From Schoenoplectus triqueter (Eukaryota > Streptophyta > Magnoliopsida > Poales > Cyperaceae), in assembly GCA_964058805.1 (NCBI GenBank), contig CAXKVV010001741.1, positions 1-33,771 on the forward strand: 33,771 bases of DNA, written 5' to 3'. This document shows positions 11,990 to 22,358 of this stretch, piece after piece. Positions within the stretch are counted from its first letter, which is position 1; every line of letters starts with the position of its first letter. A program made the translations under genes and the position numbers. A model generated the notes under the pieces. The model was not told the DNA's origin and searched no databases. It was given only the letters and a program-made list of their open reading frames with translations.

Positions 11990-13374
11990 TTACTAATGAT
12001 TTTGAAAAAATATTGTTGTTGAAAAATATACTTTTTCAATCTCGAGCAATAGTCTTTAACAACGGTATATAACTAAAAAGTATTGCTGATATAGCTAGAG
12101 AACGGAACAACCAAAAAGCAAAGAAACCCCTTTAGCAATGGTTTTGAGCCAAAACCTCTACTAAACCCCCTTTAGCAACGGTTCTAGGATAAATCATTGT
12201 TAAATGGTTGTTTAGCAATGATTTTGGCTTAGAATCATTGCTAAAGGTAGATTTAGCAATGATTTTGGTTCAGAACTATTGCTAAATGGCCATGGTGAAG
12301 ACAATAAAAATCTAAAAACCCTACCTCATTCTTGAGTTGTTGAGAAATAAATGGTTGGACATCTCAACTCTTCAGATTTTCTATATGTAAGAAATTGAAA
12401 TATTATTTTTTTATTAGAATAGGATTTAAATACATTATTTTATATATGTGTGTGTGTATTTACATTTCTCAAGTATAGCATTGTAAGGATTTTTTTTTAT
12501 CACCAGTGCAACTTTCTTGATCCATACAAATGCTCGGAGGATAATTACAAGCTCAAGTTCTCGATGGTTTCGAATTATTTGGTTGACATGTTCAGAAAAT
12601 CCAGGGATGTGTCTTTCATATTTTCGCCATATCATAAAAGGTTAGATTATTTCATTCTTAGAGAATTAATTATTTTCCTAATTATTGTAACAATTATTTA
12701 GTTAACATAACAACTCTATGAGTGCATTGACAATTCAGAATGCATTAAATATAGGTAAGTTTCTCTATTAAATATTATATCTCAATAATATATAATACAT
12801 CTTGATAATATACTTATTTGCATAGTGATACGGCAATACTTGATGGCATTGGATGAGAACAAGAATGTTAGATTTACTTATAAAAGTGTCAATGTATGTA
12901 ACTTACCTATCTTTCAATTTAAAAAATATTAAAATATTTTAGAGTTTGTGTAATTTTTGGTGTGTAACAACCTAACGGTTGTGATTACATTTATTATGTC
13001 ATGAGATTAATATTATGACATAATTGGTACTTACTATACCGAGAATATTTTGTCTGAGGTATGCAAAAATAATTTGAAGACATTTATAATATATTATATA
13101 TTTTATTTTTTTCATAAAAATAATGATAAGCATTTTTATTTTATTTTGTATACTATCGAGCCAGGTCAGAATGCTAATTACCATCAAAGTGCTATTTACG
13201 AGACAGAAAATATGGTAATTCAATATTTCATCCAAAACATTTGTCCCAAATATTATATATTTGATTATATTATACTTATTTTAATATATTTAGTTGTATA
13301 TATGTATTTTTATATCCATATATCATTTACATTTATTGTGATATATACATGTGTGATGCATATATGTAAATTAA
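11990..13374 (+). mobile_element. CACTA-like element fragment with subterminal repeats and Ulp1-like gene
   Basis: From about 12050 to 12290 the motif TTTAGCAA(C/T)GGTTTTG and its inverse (e.g. AATCATTGCTAAA) occur repeatedly, the pattern of CACTA subterminal repeats. A Ulp1-like fossil follows (12334-13245). No terminal CACTA motif is visible on the left. On the right the fragment stops at a Harbinger-like insertion at 13375. Similar subterminal motifs ending in a CACTA terminus reappear at 22618-22842 and may be its displaced 3' end. Confidence 0.5.
12334..13245 (+). pseudogene. Ulp1-like (C48) cysteine protease fossil, copy B
   Basis: Exon-like islands parallel copy A. Island 1 (12334-12386) reads ELLRNKWLDISTLQIFYM and ends at a GTAAG donor; the WLDxSxLQ pattern is typical of plant Ulp1-like proteins. 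Island 2 (about 12507-12640) follows CACCAG, includes DMFRKSRDVSFIFSPYH and ends at a GTTAG donor. Its FSPYH segment sits where the family has the catalytic-His strand. Island 3 (about 12965-13058) reads QPNGCDYIYYVMRLI, with Tyr (TAC, 12986-12988) where the catalytic Cys is expected. A stop follows soon after. Island 4 (about 13170-13240) contains NYHQSAIYETENMVIQ and aligns with YQQDLIDEVKQMVIQ of copy A. The lost nucleophile and the stop argue for a dead gene. Exon limits are inferred. Confidence 0.55.
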
Positions 13375-14090
13375 GGGTTCATTTGACACTCCATGGAATA
13401 ACAAGAAATAGAAAAATATTATTATTTCGACGAATTAATTTGCTCAATGAATTTTAGACTAAGTAGAAGAGTGCGGAATAGTATTAATCCGGTATACCAA
13501 GCTATGGTGATATATCATATTAGATCTTATCGGAATAGCGATTATTGTTTGATTATGTTGTACTACATTATTATATTATGATTATAATTTATTATTAATA
13601 TTAATATTTATTATTATTATATTTACTATTATATTATTATTATTATTACATTATTATTATGACTATGACTATGATTATTAATATCATGATTATGATTATG
13701 ATTATTATCTATTACTATTATTATCATGATTATGATTATATTATTTTTATAATTATAATTATTTATTATTATCATATTATTATGATTATGATTATGGATA
13801 TATTTTTATTATATTAATATGATTATGACTATGATTATTATTATTTATTATGATTATGATTATTATTTTATTATTATATCATGATTATATTATTATTATT
13901 GTTGCTGCTTTATTATTATTATTATTATTACCATGATTGTTAGTATCATAATTAATTATATTTTAACTATTTTGATTAACAACTGTCAAAAATATTCCCG
14001 CTCTTCCGAATAGTCAAGAATACCACTCTTCTAAAATAATATTATTCTATCACTCTTTCAAGACTATTTCTTAATTTAGCAAACAAACCT
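13375..14090. mobile_element. Harbinger/Tourist-like element containing a TTA microsatellite
   Basis: Left end GGGTTCATTTGACA; right end reverse-complements to AGGTTTGTTTGCTAA. TAA lies on both sides (13372-13374 and 14091-14093), the 3-bp TSD expected of PIF/Harbinger. Subterminal similarity continues with AGAAATAG and GAAGAGTG motifs on both arms. The centre (13563-13932) is an impure TTA/ATT/ATG microsatellite. About 716 bp and no transposase, so non-autonomous. The short, AT-rich TSD leaves some doubt. Confidence 0.5.
13563..13932. repeat. Impure (TTA)n/(ATG)n microsatellite
   Basis: About 370 bp of TTA, TTATTA and TTATGA trinucleotide runs with interruptions. It sits inside the Harbinger-like element and has probably expanded after insertion. 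Confidence 0.85.
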
Positions 14091-14104
14091 TAATTGTTAT
14101 TTAT

Positions 14105-14141
<37 letters not shown>

Positions 14142-14142
14142 T

Positions 14143-14540
14143 AAAACTAGCGTGCTCCGAGGAGCACGGATCTCTTCCGTAATACTAGCTCAAAAAGTAT
14201 ATCAAATGATCTCCAAATTTTGATTTATCACTCTCATTAAATTTTTCATATTGAAATTTTATGGGGTATAAAAATTTTGGGTGTTTTGAGTTTTCTAAGT
14301 CTCTCTTTTAAATTTTTGAATATAATGTACAAATATTGAATATTTTATTATTATTTTTAGAGTTAATTTTCAAAAATTAAAAAGAGTGATTTAAAAAACT
14401 TAAAAAATGCCAAATTTTTGTACCCGTAAGATTTCGGTATGAAGAATTTAATGAGAGTGATAAATCAAAATTTAGAGATTATTTGATATATTTTTTTAAC
14501 TAGAATCACGGAGGGCTCCGTGCTCCTAGGAGCACTCTAG
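14143..14540. mobile_element. Foldback (palindromic) element, copy 1
   Basis: The whole ~400 bp is an imperfect palindrome. The left arm starts ACTAGCGTGCTCCGAGGAGC. The right arm reverse-complements to CTAGAGTGCTCCTAGGAGC, followed on both by GCACGGA. ATATATCAAAT.ATCTC and TTTGATTTATCACTCTCAT motifs also occur on both arms. It is preceded by (TA)n(GA)n at 14106-14142 and followed by (TA)n. Non-coding. No TSD beyond TA can be resolved in the microsatellite flank. Confidence 0.7.
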
Positions 14541-14542
14541 AT

Positions 14543-14582
<40 letters not shown>

Positions 14583-14583
<1 letters not shown>

Positions 14584-14964
14584 TAAATCTACGGTAAGTT
14601 TAAGCTCACGGAAGACTTACATGAGTTTAGCTCAAAAAATATATCAAATAATCTCCAAATTTTAATTTTTCACTCTCATTAAATTCTTCATATTGAAATC
14701 TTATAAGGTACAAAAATTTGGAATGTTTTGAGTTTTCTAAGTCACTCTTTTTAATTTTTAAAAATTAGCTCCAAAAATAATAATAATATATTCAATGTTT
14801 GTACATTATTTTAAAAAAATTGAAAAAAGTGATTTAATAAACTCGAAACATCCCAAATTTTTGTACCCCATAAGATTTCAATATGAAGAATTTAATGAGA
14901 TTGAAAAATCAAAATTTGAAAATCATTTGATATATTTTTTGAGCTAAGCTCACCGTAGATTTAC
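14583..14964. mobile_element. Foldback (palindromic) element, copy 2
   Basis: Ends are GTAAATCTACGGTAAG on the left and, as reverse complement, GTAAATCTACGGTGAG on the right. Inside, the arms carry the same AAAATATATCAAAT, CTCATTAAATTCTTCATATT and GGTACAAAAATTTGG motifs as copy 1, in inverted order. A (TA)n(GA)n tract precedes it (14543-14582) and (TA)n follows it. It is a diverged relative of copies 1 and 3. Confidence 0.7.
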
Positions 14965-14981
14965 TATATATATATATATAT

Positions 14982-15402
14982 GAGTAAGATACCGTGAGCT
15001 TAAGATCATGGAGGCCTTCCGTGAGCTTAACTCAAAAAGTACATCAAATCATCTCAAAATTTTAATTTATCATCTTCATTAAATTCTTTATATTAAAATC
15101 TAATGGGTTGCAAAATTTTAGAGCGTTTTGGGCTTTTTAAGTCACTATTTTTAATTTTTTTAAATGATGTTCAAACATTAAATATTTTATTATTATTTTT
15201 AATGTTAATTTTGAAAAATTAAAAATTATGATATAAAGAGTTTAAAACACTCCAAATTTTTACATCCCAAGAGATTTTCATATAAAAAATTTAATGAGGA
15301 TGATAAATTAAAATTTTGAAATGATTTGATATATTTTTTGAGTTATGCTCATGAAAGATCTCTGTGAGTTTAAGCTCACGATATTTTTATTATATATATA
15401 TA
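14982..15402. mobile_element. Foldback (palindromic) element, copy 3
   Basis: The left arm has ATACCGTGAGCTTAAGATCATG. The right arm reverse-complements to ATATCGTGAGCTTAAACTCA. Both continue with AACTCAAAAA and CATCAAATCAT motifs and mirror around an AT-rich core. TA repeats flank both sides. It is the most diverged of the three. Confidence 0.65.
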
Positions 15403-15735
15403 GTAAAAATATATAATGTGTGATTGTGCGACCCTTTTTCGTGCGCCGCCGCACCGCCGCTGGGCGATGGGTTCGCGGAAGAAGGACACGGAGATCCCTC
15501 CCGAGCGTGCATCTGCTGGGTGTCGGCCGATTCAGCCGTTTAGAGATATTTGGATGCACATTCAGGGGGTTTTTTAGTGATTGTGAGTTCTTGTAGATTC
15601 CGGTGGGCGCAAGCCCCCACCGTTAATTACCCTGGGCTACTAACCTCGAGGCACCTCTGGATCTTTGAAAGAGAGAAGCAAATAGTATAGTTAAAAGATG
15701 GTCAAGTGGTCGTCTAGGTTCATAAAAAGGGGTCC
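15403..15735. other. GC-richer non-coding segment with a strong hairpin
   Basis: Base composition shifts sharply to GC-rich at 15425-15545. An 83-codon minus-strand frame (15308-15559) covers part of it but runs into the foldback element and has no recognisable domain. At 15601-15622, CGGTGGGC GCAA GCCCCCACCG can fold into a stem with a GNRA-type GCAA loop and a 2-base bulge. A possible 5' boundary of the large element ending at 22358 is GTGAT|TGTGCG at 15420-15430. Confidence 0.4.
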
Positions 15736-16330
15736 ATGGAAGACGAACCTACAAACAGATCGGTTCAGTCTTTATTTAACCCTGTGGAAGACGAACCTAC
15801 AAACAGATCGGTTCAATCTCTACTTAATTCTATGGAAGACAAACCTACAAACAGATCGGTTTTGTCCTATGGAAGACGAACCTACAAACAGATCGGTTCA
15901 GTCTATGCCACCTCGAGATGTAACCTTACTACAGACCAGGTTAGTCTCTTCAGAGGGGCTTGAGGTGAGTCTACATACAGAACGACTCGACCTCCGTTGA
16001 TCTAGAAGATAAACCTACTACAGAACGGTTCAATCTTAACTAGTCAACAACCAATCACACAAAATACAACTCGAAGCGCTGAGCCGGTTGATCTTGAGGT
16101 TGGTGAATCAGGAGAAGGGTGGATATGGCCCACGTGTTTCTTCTCACCGATCTTCTAGATCATGAATTCGAAGCACTAAGCCGATTCATAAACCTAGGAA
16201 ACACAATTACACACAATGTCAAACCTGAAGCGCTGAGCCAGTTCGACATTGAGGCATGTGTTAGTGAAGGAACCTACCTACAGGACGGTTCACATTCACT
16301 GTTTTGTGGATAAATCTACTACAGAACGAT
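15736..16330. repeat. 48-bp tandem repeat and scattered CCTACnnACAG copies
   Basis: Units starting at 15736, 15784, 15832 and 15869 share (A/G)TGGAAGAC(G/A)AACC followed by TACAAACAGATCGGTT; the spacing is 48, 48 and 37 bp. Shorter diverged copies of CTACnnACAGnnCGGTTCA continue to about 16330. Because 48 is a multiple of three, two overlapping frames stay open across the array. One of them reads a 16-residue periodic peptide around EDEPTNRSVQS. There is no signal peptide and no domain, so coding is unlikely. Confidence 0.7.
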
Positions 16331-16429
16331 TCAATCTCACAATCTCGGGAGATGAACCAGGAGACAAACTTATCGACGGATGAGTTCAGTCTTGCTAGTT
16401 CAAATGGTCATGAATTACTTGTTCATGAC

Positions 16430-17150
16430 GCCGAGTCATTAAGATGTCACTTTGCTCGGACATCGTAATGTTCTTCTTCTTCAAAGTCGACATATCTCTC
16501 CATGCTGATGTCGTAGCTTTGGTCATTCTTCAGCGAGCGTCAAGATGTTCTTGTCTCGACTAATCATTCTACATGTTGCATTACTTGTGCAAAATTACTA
16601 TGTTGCCCTACATCCCTCGTGTGAGCGTATTCAGTCATGAGTTACTTGCTCATGGTAGTGAGTCATTAAGATGTCACCTCTCTAGGACATCATAATGTTC
16701 TTCTTCCTCATAGTTGACATATATCTCCATGTTAATGTCGCAGTTTTGGTTATTCTTCATCAAGTGTCAAGATGTTCTTGTCTTGACATATCTCCTCACG
16801 TTGCTATCGAAGCCTTAATCATCCTACGTCAAGATGTTCCTGTCTCGACGCATCTTATTATTCTTCATCAAGTGTCAAGATGTTCTTGTCTCGACATATC
16901 TTCTCAGATTGCTATCAAAGCCTTAATCATCCTACATCAAGATGTTCTTGTCTCAACGTATCTTCTCATGTTGCTATTGAAGCTTTAGTCATCCTACGTC
17001 AAAATGTTCTTGTCTCGACGTATCTTCTCGTGTTGCCGTTGCAACCTTGTTTATCCTTCGTCAAGATATTCTTGTCATGACTAATCGTTCTAAATGTTAC
17101 ATCATGTGTGCAAACATCCTCATGTGGCTCTACACTCCTTGTGTGAGCAT
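16430..17150. repeat. Nested tandem repeats: 227-bp duplication and ~62-bp array
   Basis: GAGTCATTAAGATGTCAC occurs near 16433 and 16660, marking a 227-bp duplication whose copies also share TTCTTCTTC and GACATAT..CTCCATG.T.ATGTCG. From about 16760 to 17085 a shorter unit, CATCCTACGTCAAGATGTTC then TTGTCTCGACGTATCTTCTC, repeats about five times; 16928, 16990 and 17052 are 62 bp apart. Open frames through it reflect periodicity, not genes. Confidence 0.7.
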
Positions 17151-17228
17151 TTTTGTTCATTTCCAAAATGTACAAAATCTATTACATAATATTTTCCATT
17201 ATCACCTCTATTATAAAAATGAATTTAT

Positions 17229-17229
<1 letters not shown>

Positions 17230-17261
<32 letters not shown>

Positions 17262-17282
17262 TTTTTATTATTATTATTATTT
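17230..17282. repeat. (TTA)n microsatellite
   Basis: Nearly uninterrupted ATT/TTA run over about 50 bp, at the start of a long AT-rich stretch. Confidence 0.85.
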
Positions 17283-17309
17283 TTTTATTATATATTTTTT
17301 TTATTTTTA

Positions 17310-18240
17310 AACTCTATTTATCTATGTAGAAAAATTATTTACAAAAATAATAAGAAAAAGGGGTTAGCTATTATTTATATTTTTGGGATTTTTATAATAA
17401 CTAAAATAGTAGAATTTTATTTTTATTATTTCTAAACTCTATTTATTTTGTAGGAAATCACTTACAAAAAAATAATGGAAAATAAAATGGCTATGATTTT
17501 TATTTGTATTTTTAAAATAGCCAAAGTAATAGAATTTTATTATTATATTCTATTATGTTGAAACACTATTCATTATGTAGGAATTATTTACAAAATCAAA
17601 AGATGGTTAGCTATATTATTTTTATTATTATTATTTTTTATTTTTTATTTTTAAAATCTATAATAGCTAAAAAGAAATCATTATTAATATCCTATCCTAT
17701 TTATTATATTATTCATTATATATATTTTTTTTTATTATTTCTATTTATTATCTATAGAAAAGTATAAGATTTTTTTATTATTACTATTATTAGTTGAAAA
17801 ATAGCCATGAGAGATGAAATTTATTATATTTTTATTACAACTATTATTTTTATTGCATTTTATTCATCAAAAATATTTTTATTGTATATTTGTATAGAAA
17901 TAACAAAAGAAATGCAATTCATTTTATTATAAAACTATATTATCATTCTTTATTATAAAAGAAAATGTATTTTACTATTTATTACCATGGTAGTATATTT
18001 TTCTGTATATTTTGTGCTATTTATTTTTATTATTCTTTTTACAGAAAATATCAACATAATATCTATTATTATTCATATTTTTTTATTTATCAAAGAATAT
18101 AGCTAATCTCATTATTTATTATGGCATATTACTATCATCATTATTATTTCATGGAAAATCACTTGAAAAATCACTAAAATATATCTAGTTATTATTCATG
18201 ATTTTATTTGTATTTTTGGAATTTTTATAGTATTTAAAAT
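17310..18240. repeat. Diverged ~125-bp AT-rich tandem array
   Basis: AAACTCTATTTAT...TGTAG followed by AAAT(C/T)A.TTACAAAA, a (T)GGCTA/GGTTAGCTAT motif and TAGTAGAATTTTATT begins at 17310, 17434 and 17561, giving periods of 124 and 127 bp. Later units are more degraded; recognisable fragments (ATAGCTAA, GGAAAATCACTTG) reach about 18240. Non-coding. Confidence 0.55.
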
Positions 18241-19716
18241 GACAAGTCAAAGCTAGGTCAAACATATCAATATAGGTAATGTCTTTTACTTTTAAATTGT
18301 TTTATCATGATTATATTTTTAAAACTGGAATATTATCATATAGAAAAATAGTATGAAAAATAAGGAAATTTTAGAAACAAATTTGAGTCAATTTGGAGTT
18401 CAGAAACATTTTCAAATCATTTATTTACTCCATATCATCACTATTCTGTTATTATTTAATTAATGGGCTTAATATGGGCCGCTAGATCTGTATCAAGATC
18501 GGCGCCTATCTTTCATTTAACTTCATTCTTATTTGGGCCGCCGGATATGCTTCAAGATTGATTTGTATTAGATGGACGGCCCAGATTCATATCCGCATCT
18601 TTATTTAATACGGCGCTTTATTTCAAACGTTCGATCTCTTCAAGATTCACACACGCGCATCAATATCCGTGCTGCCGCGATTCTCTGAATTTCCAGTCAA
18701 CACTAGCTCCAAGATTCGCGTTAATGGTGTCGCCGGCGACCGGGGCTACCCCATTCCGATCAGGTAACTGCCCTAGCATCGCCTCATCACAGGAAATCTT
18801 TCTATGGTCTCCGATTGGTAATCCATACGGTGAATCTTACTGTACGTTAGCACCAGCTAAAACAAATTGGTACCATTCGGTACCGAATCACAAATCTCAC
18901 AAATTCCATGCAATTAATCGCTATTTCCGACAATTAAGCACTCAATCTATATCGTGTATGTATGCCAATGTATTATAACATGATCAAGATCATTCAAATT
19001 GATTCTTATCCTTTTTATTCAGAATGCATAGCAATACCACTCGGTACCGGTTATAACTCATACTAAATTCTCTCGATTCATCTGTTTATACTATCACTAA
19101 TGTATCTTACAAGCTTTATAGTATCTGTCTCAGTCAAAGCATACTCAATTACACCTTCAATTCCCTTTAATTTTCGAATTAAGACTGGATTTCCATAACA
19201 GAACGCGACGACAGTATTCAAACTCCAAATCAGTCGAGTTCTCAAGATTATATCTGAGATCAATCGATTTAACAGTCTCATTCATCAACCTTTAAGCAAA
19301 ATTCATCAAAAGAAATGAAAGATTTATACTATATAAACTTGCAATGCATGAAATAAAGAAGAAAATCATGAAGAAATAGCTGAAATTTGAAGAAATTTAG
19401 AAACAGTACAGTAGAATACTAATATCCAGTGGCGATTACATCTCTAAAGCTCCAATCTTCAAAAATTAAACCCACTAACTCTCAATTAGCAAGTAATAGA
19501 GTATAGTGCTTACCTCCAGACAAGCAATTGAAGCAAAGGAATTGAGTTCTCAAGTTAAAACCGAGATCAATCAATTCTGTCAAGCCTCTCTTGGTTCTTG
19601 TTTCTCCCTTGCTCTCTCTCTCTCTCTAGACTCTATATGTAGTCTCTAAGGTACACTCTCTCTATCTCTTACCTTCTGTATGTGTGTGTTGTGTTTAATC
19701 TCCATGGTTTAGGGGG

Positions 19717-19730
19717 TTTATATAGCCAAT
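19717..19730 (-). promoter_or_regulatory. Possible minus-strand TATA/CCAAT element
   Basis: On the minus strand TATATAAACCCCC (TATA core 19724-19717) follows ATTGG (19730-19726). It precedes a CA- and GA-rich leader-like stretch and a GAG|GTAAGC donor-like site near 19516. No coding sequence follows, so it may be an internal promoter-like sequence of the repeat block or chance. Confidence 0.25.
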
Positions 19731-20859
19731 TAAAGGGTGTATCAAGGGATTAGAGTTATACACCATCCATGCACCACCAGTTGAGTTAGCTTGGCTCATG
19801 AACATGGTTCTCCAATTCTGTTATCCCTTCTGTTGCGATGTGGGCCCTGTTTTAAAGAATCCAAAGCTTATTCCTTTGATTGTTGACCATGTTTGACTCA
19901 TCTCTTTATCTGTTGCTAGAACCTTCTAGAGCATCTAAACATACTATATATACTCATTCTAATGCATCTGAGGCGCCCTTCTGCTTTCTGCCATTACTAC
20001 TCTTCTTCAAAGCTGTGAACTCAATCACCTGATTCCCTCCTTTGGTCAAAAGCATATCTCCACCATCCAATTGATAATCTCCATCATCTAAACAGCATCG
20101 TGTAAGCATAGGGAAGCTACAGGCATTGATAATTCGAGCTGAGAGTGCAAGGTTTCAAATTTTCTCCATTTGCCCGACTTCACCATTTCTTCTCAATTAC
20201 TTCAATTCATCCCCTAATTGCTGCTCCTTTCTTCATCTACAGCGTCGCCTAAGTGAATAGAAGAAGCCTACATCATCAATTTTCAATTTTGAAGTAAGAA
20301 CAGAAGTGTTTCATCAATCACCCGAGGTATTCATCTCTCTCAATAACCCTATTCACTCATTACTTTTTAATTTTGATCAATTACACATACTCTCCCATGT
20401 ATAGGCTAGCTCTAGGTGAAAGGAATTGGAGTTGTGAGCTTTGGAGAGCTTGATCACCTCTAATGGCGTCTTCTGCCTCGTCGAGAAGAAGAAAGAAGAG
20501 AGGGAGGGGAGAAGGAGAAGAGAGAGAAGGGGGCGCGCTTGGCGCACAGAGTCCACAACTAGGTGGGACCCACAGTCAGAGGCGCAACACAAGTGAGCCA
20601 GGTACATATCGCTTTTTCCTTTTGATTTAAATCTCTGTTTAGATCTATACATAGGCTTGGTGCATGATTGCCTGTGTGAGCTATACATTCATAAACCTGA
20701 CAAATGGGCCCCACATGTAAGTATATGAATCTCGGCCCATTAGTCCAGCTGTGAATTGATTAACTCCCTGCTTAAATTTAATTGATCTGACTTGGCATAC
20801 TCTGATAGGTCCACTTGTTTAATCAATCCATTAATCATCTGCATTAGTGTTAAGCATGC

Positions 20860-21150
20860 TGAGGTGGCTCTGTAGTGTAGTGCCATGTGGCTTAGTTCCC
20901 TGTGATGTGGCACCAATGGTCAGCTGCCATATGGCACTGGAGTGTTGAGGTGTGATGCTATGGTGTTGCCATGTGGCACTGGGAGGGTGAAGTGGCCCTG
21001 TGGTGTAAAGCCATGTGGCACTAGGGGGGTGAGGTGGCCCACTGGCTGTCTGCCACGTGGCACTAAGGTGGGGCCCACCTGTCAGTGACTCATACCAGGG
21101 TGGGGCTCACTTGCTGACATGGCCCAATGAGAGGCTGCCACGTGGCACAC
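20860..21150. repeat. Clustered GCCATGTGGCAC repeats
   Basis: About six copies of (T)GCCA(T/C)(G/A)TGGC(AC) alternate with GAGGTGG(C/T)C(C/T) motifs; spacing is irregular, about 35-60 bp. Each core is nearly palindromic. The segment runs into GGTGGGGCCCACCTGTCAGTG at 21067, part of a family of GTGGG(T/G)CCCAC motifs also seen near 20563, 21960, 22050 and 33735. Confidence 0.6.
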
Positions 21151-22039
21151 CCTCTCTCTTTGCTTATTTTATTCTTTCTGTGTTTCTTGCACTCAGTTTG
21201 TACCCAGAGCTGTTATTATCCCCAATTTGTACCCAGAGTTGCTCTGATCAAATCTCAGCCTTTGATTAATTCATTTATTCTGCTTTTATCTTCCCTGAAT
21301 TTATTTTAATAGCTCCACTTATCCAAAAATCATGAAAATTTCACCAAAAATCTCTAAAATCATGATGATCACCCCTGTAATTTTTAATTCCATTTTTGCC
21401 CCTCCTTCTCTGAATTAAAAATTCTTTTGTCTATAAACCCTGTTATTCCTTATGAATTAATCCCAGATTTCAATTGTAGCTCAGTGTCTCTGCCAATTAT
21501 CTCTCTCTTGCAGAAACCACCCTAACTAAATACCAATTAGACTTATATTGATATTCATTAGGGCTCGATCTGATCAACAGTTGATTACATGTCAACAGTT
21601 GATACAGATCTAGACTTGATCAGATGGTTGCTCCCAGCTTTGGCACCTGATCAGTCTTGTGAAATTGACTTTCAATCCCTTAACATGAGGGTGATTTGGT
21701 CAAAGAACTGACTACTTATCAGTAATTGACACAAATCAAAGCATGGTTAGGTGGTTGCTCACAGCTTTGGCACCAGGTCAGCCTTGAAAGCAAAATCACA
21801 TTTGAAATTTCTCATGACTAGTTGCATCAAAATGCTAGCTTGGCATTGACATCATTTCATGTGGCATAGGGATTATACTGCTTCAGCTCCTTCTTAGGGT
21901 TAGCTCCAAAGGCAGATTTTTAGGGTTCAACTCTGACTCCTATAATAGGTCACTAAGGTGTGGGGTCCACCTATCAGTGAAAATAGTCACATGGGTGACT
22001 CATCAGATAGGCTAGGTTCATGTTGTTAGATTCATCTAC

Positions 22040-22358
22040 AAGGGACTGCCAGGTGGGTCCCACTTGTCAGAGGAAATATAATCAAATGGCTGACCCATCA
22101 GGAGATTTTCTCTCTCCTAAATCTCCCGAGGGTCAGCCACCTCGAATGAGTAGGAGGTGGTGGGGTATTTATATCCTCGTCATTCACCCTAATATTTCAT
22201 TGTGGGATTAATGGGTTTGTTCCGGGGTTAAGCAGCGACCTCTCCTGATTAGTGGGCCATCTTTCATTGCTTTCTCTTCTTCTCTCTTCTCATGATTTAT
22301 CATTAATCATCAATTTTATTTTCATCTATTCATCCTTGATATCTTTCAAGGGTAAACA
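22040..22358 (+). repeat. Left copy of an inverted repeat pair (partner 33433-33771)
   Basis: Shared blocks, in the same order as the reverse complement of 33433-33771, are GGTCCCACTTGTCAG, GGCTGACCCATCAGGAGATT, GTCAGCCACCTCGAATGAGT, TTGTTCCGGGGTTAAGCAGC and TCAAGGGTAAACA. By eye identity is roughly 80%. A TATTTATATCC TATA-like box lies near 22166. The copies have unrelated sequence beyond GGGTAAACA. Confidence 0.8.

Larger units (their letters stand above)
18460..22358 (+). mobile_element. Large LTR-like non-coding block
   Basis: This 3.9-kb block is distinctly less AT-rich than its surroundings and carries no long open frame. It contains a CGCCGGCGACCGG stretch near 18727 with a following GGTAACTG, repeated CGGTACCG motifs (18870-19050), CT-rich tracts, many (T)GCCATGTGGCAC copies (20880-21145), and a repeated GGTTGCTC(C/A)CAGCTTTGG (about 21625 and 21751). 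It ends at 22358 with GGGTAAACA, where homology to the inverted copy at 33433-33771 also stops, so this is a real element boundary. A 58-codon Arg/Lys-rich frame from ATG at 20463 has no recognisable domain. An LTR (possibly a solo LTR) or a large retrotransposon derivative is the best guess; the left limit is uncertain and could be as far as 15425. Confidence 0.4.

Noticed and set aside
13050..13457. 135-codon open frame on the plus strand
   Set aside because: It crosses the last Ulp1-like exon islands and intron and runs into the Harbinger-like element; most of it is Ile/Tyr-rich intronic and flanking sequence.
13563..13932. CRISPR-like or satellite array
   Set aside because: It is a simple trinucleotide microsatellite with irregular interruptions and no spacers.
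15308..15559. 83-codon minus-strand frame with an Arg/Pro-rich part
   Set aside because: It spans the border between the third foldback element and the GC-rich patch, and no domain is recognisable.
16695..17080. Overlapping open frames over the 62-bp repeats
   Set aside because: Frames stay open only because of the repeat periodicity; the translations are repeats of the DNA unit without any protein signature.
18724..18978. Possible first exon (ATG at 18724, GC-rich, with a GGTAACTG donor-like site)
   Set aside because: Looks gene-like, but no downstream exons with recognisable protein similarity follow and the sequence lies in the LTR-like block.
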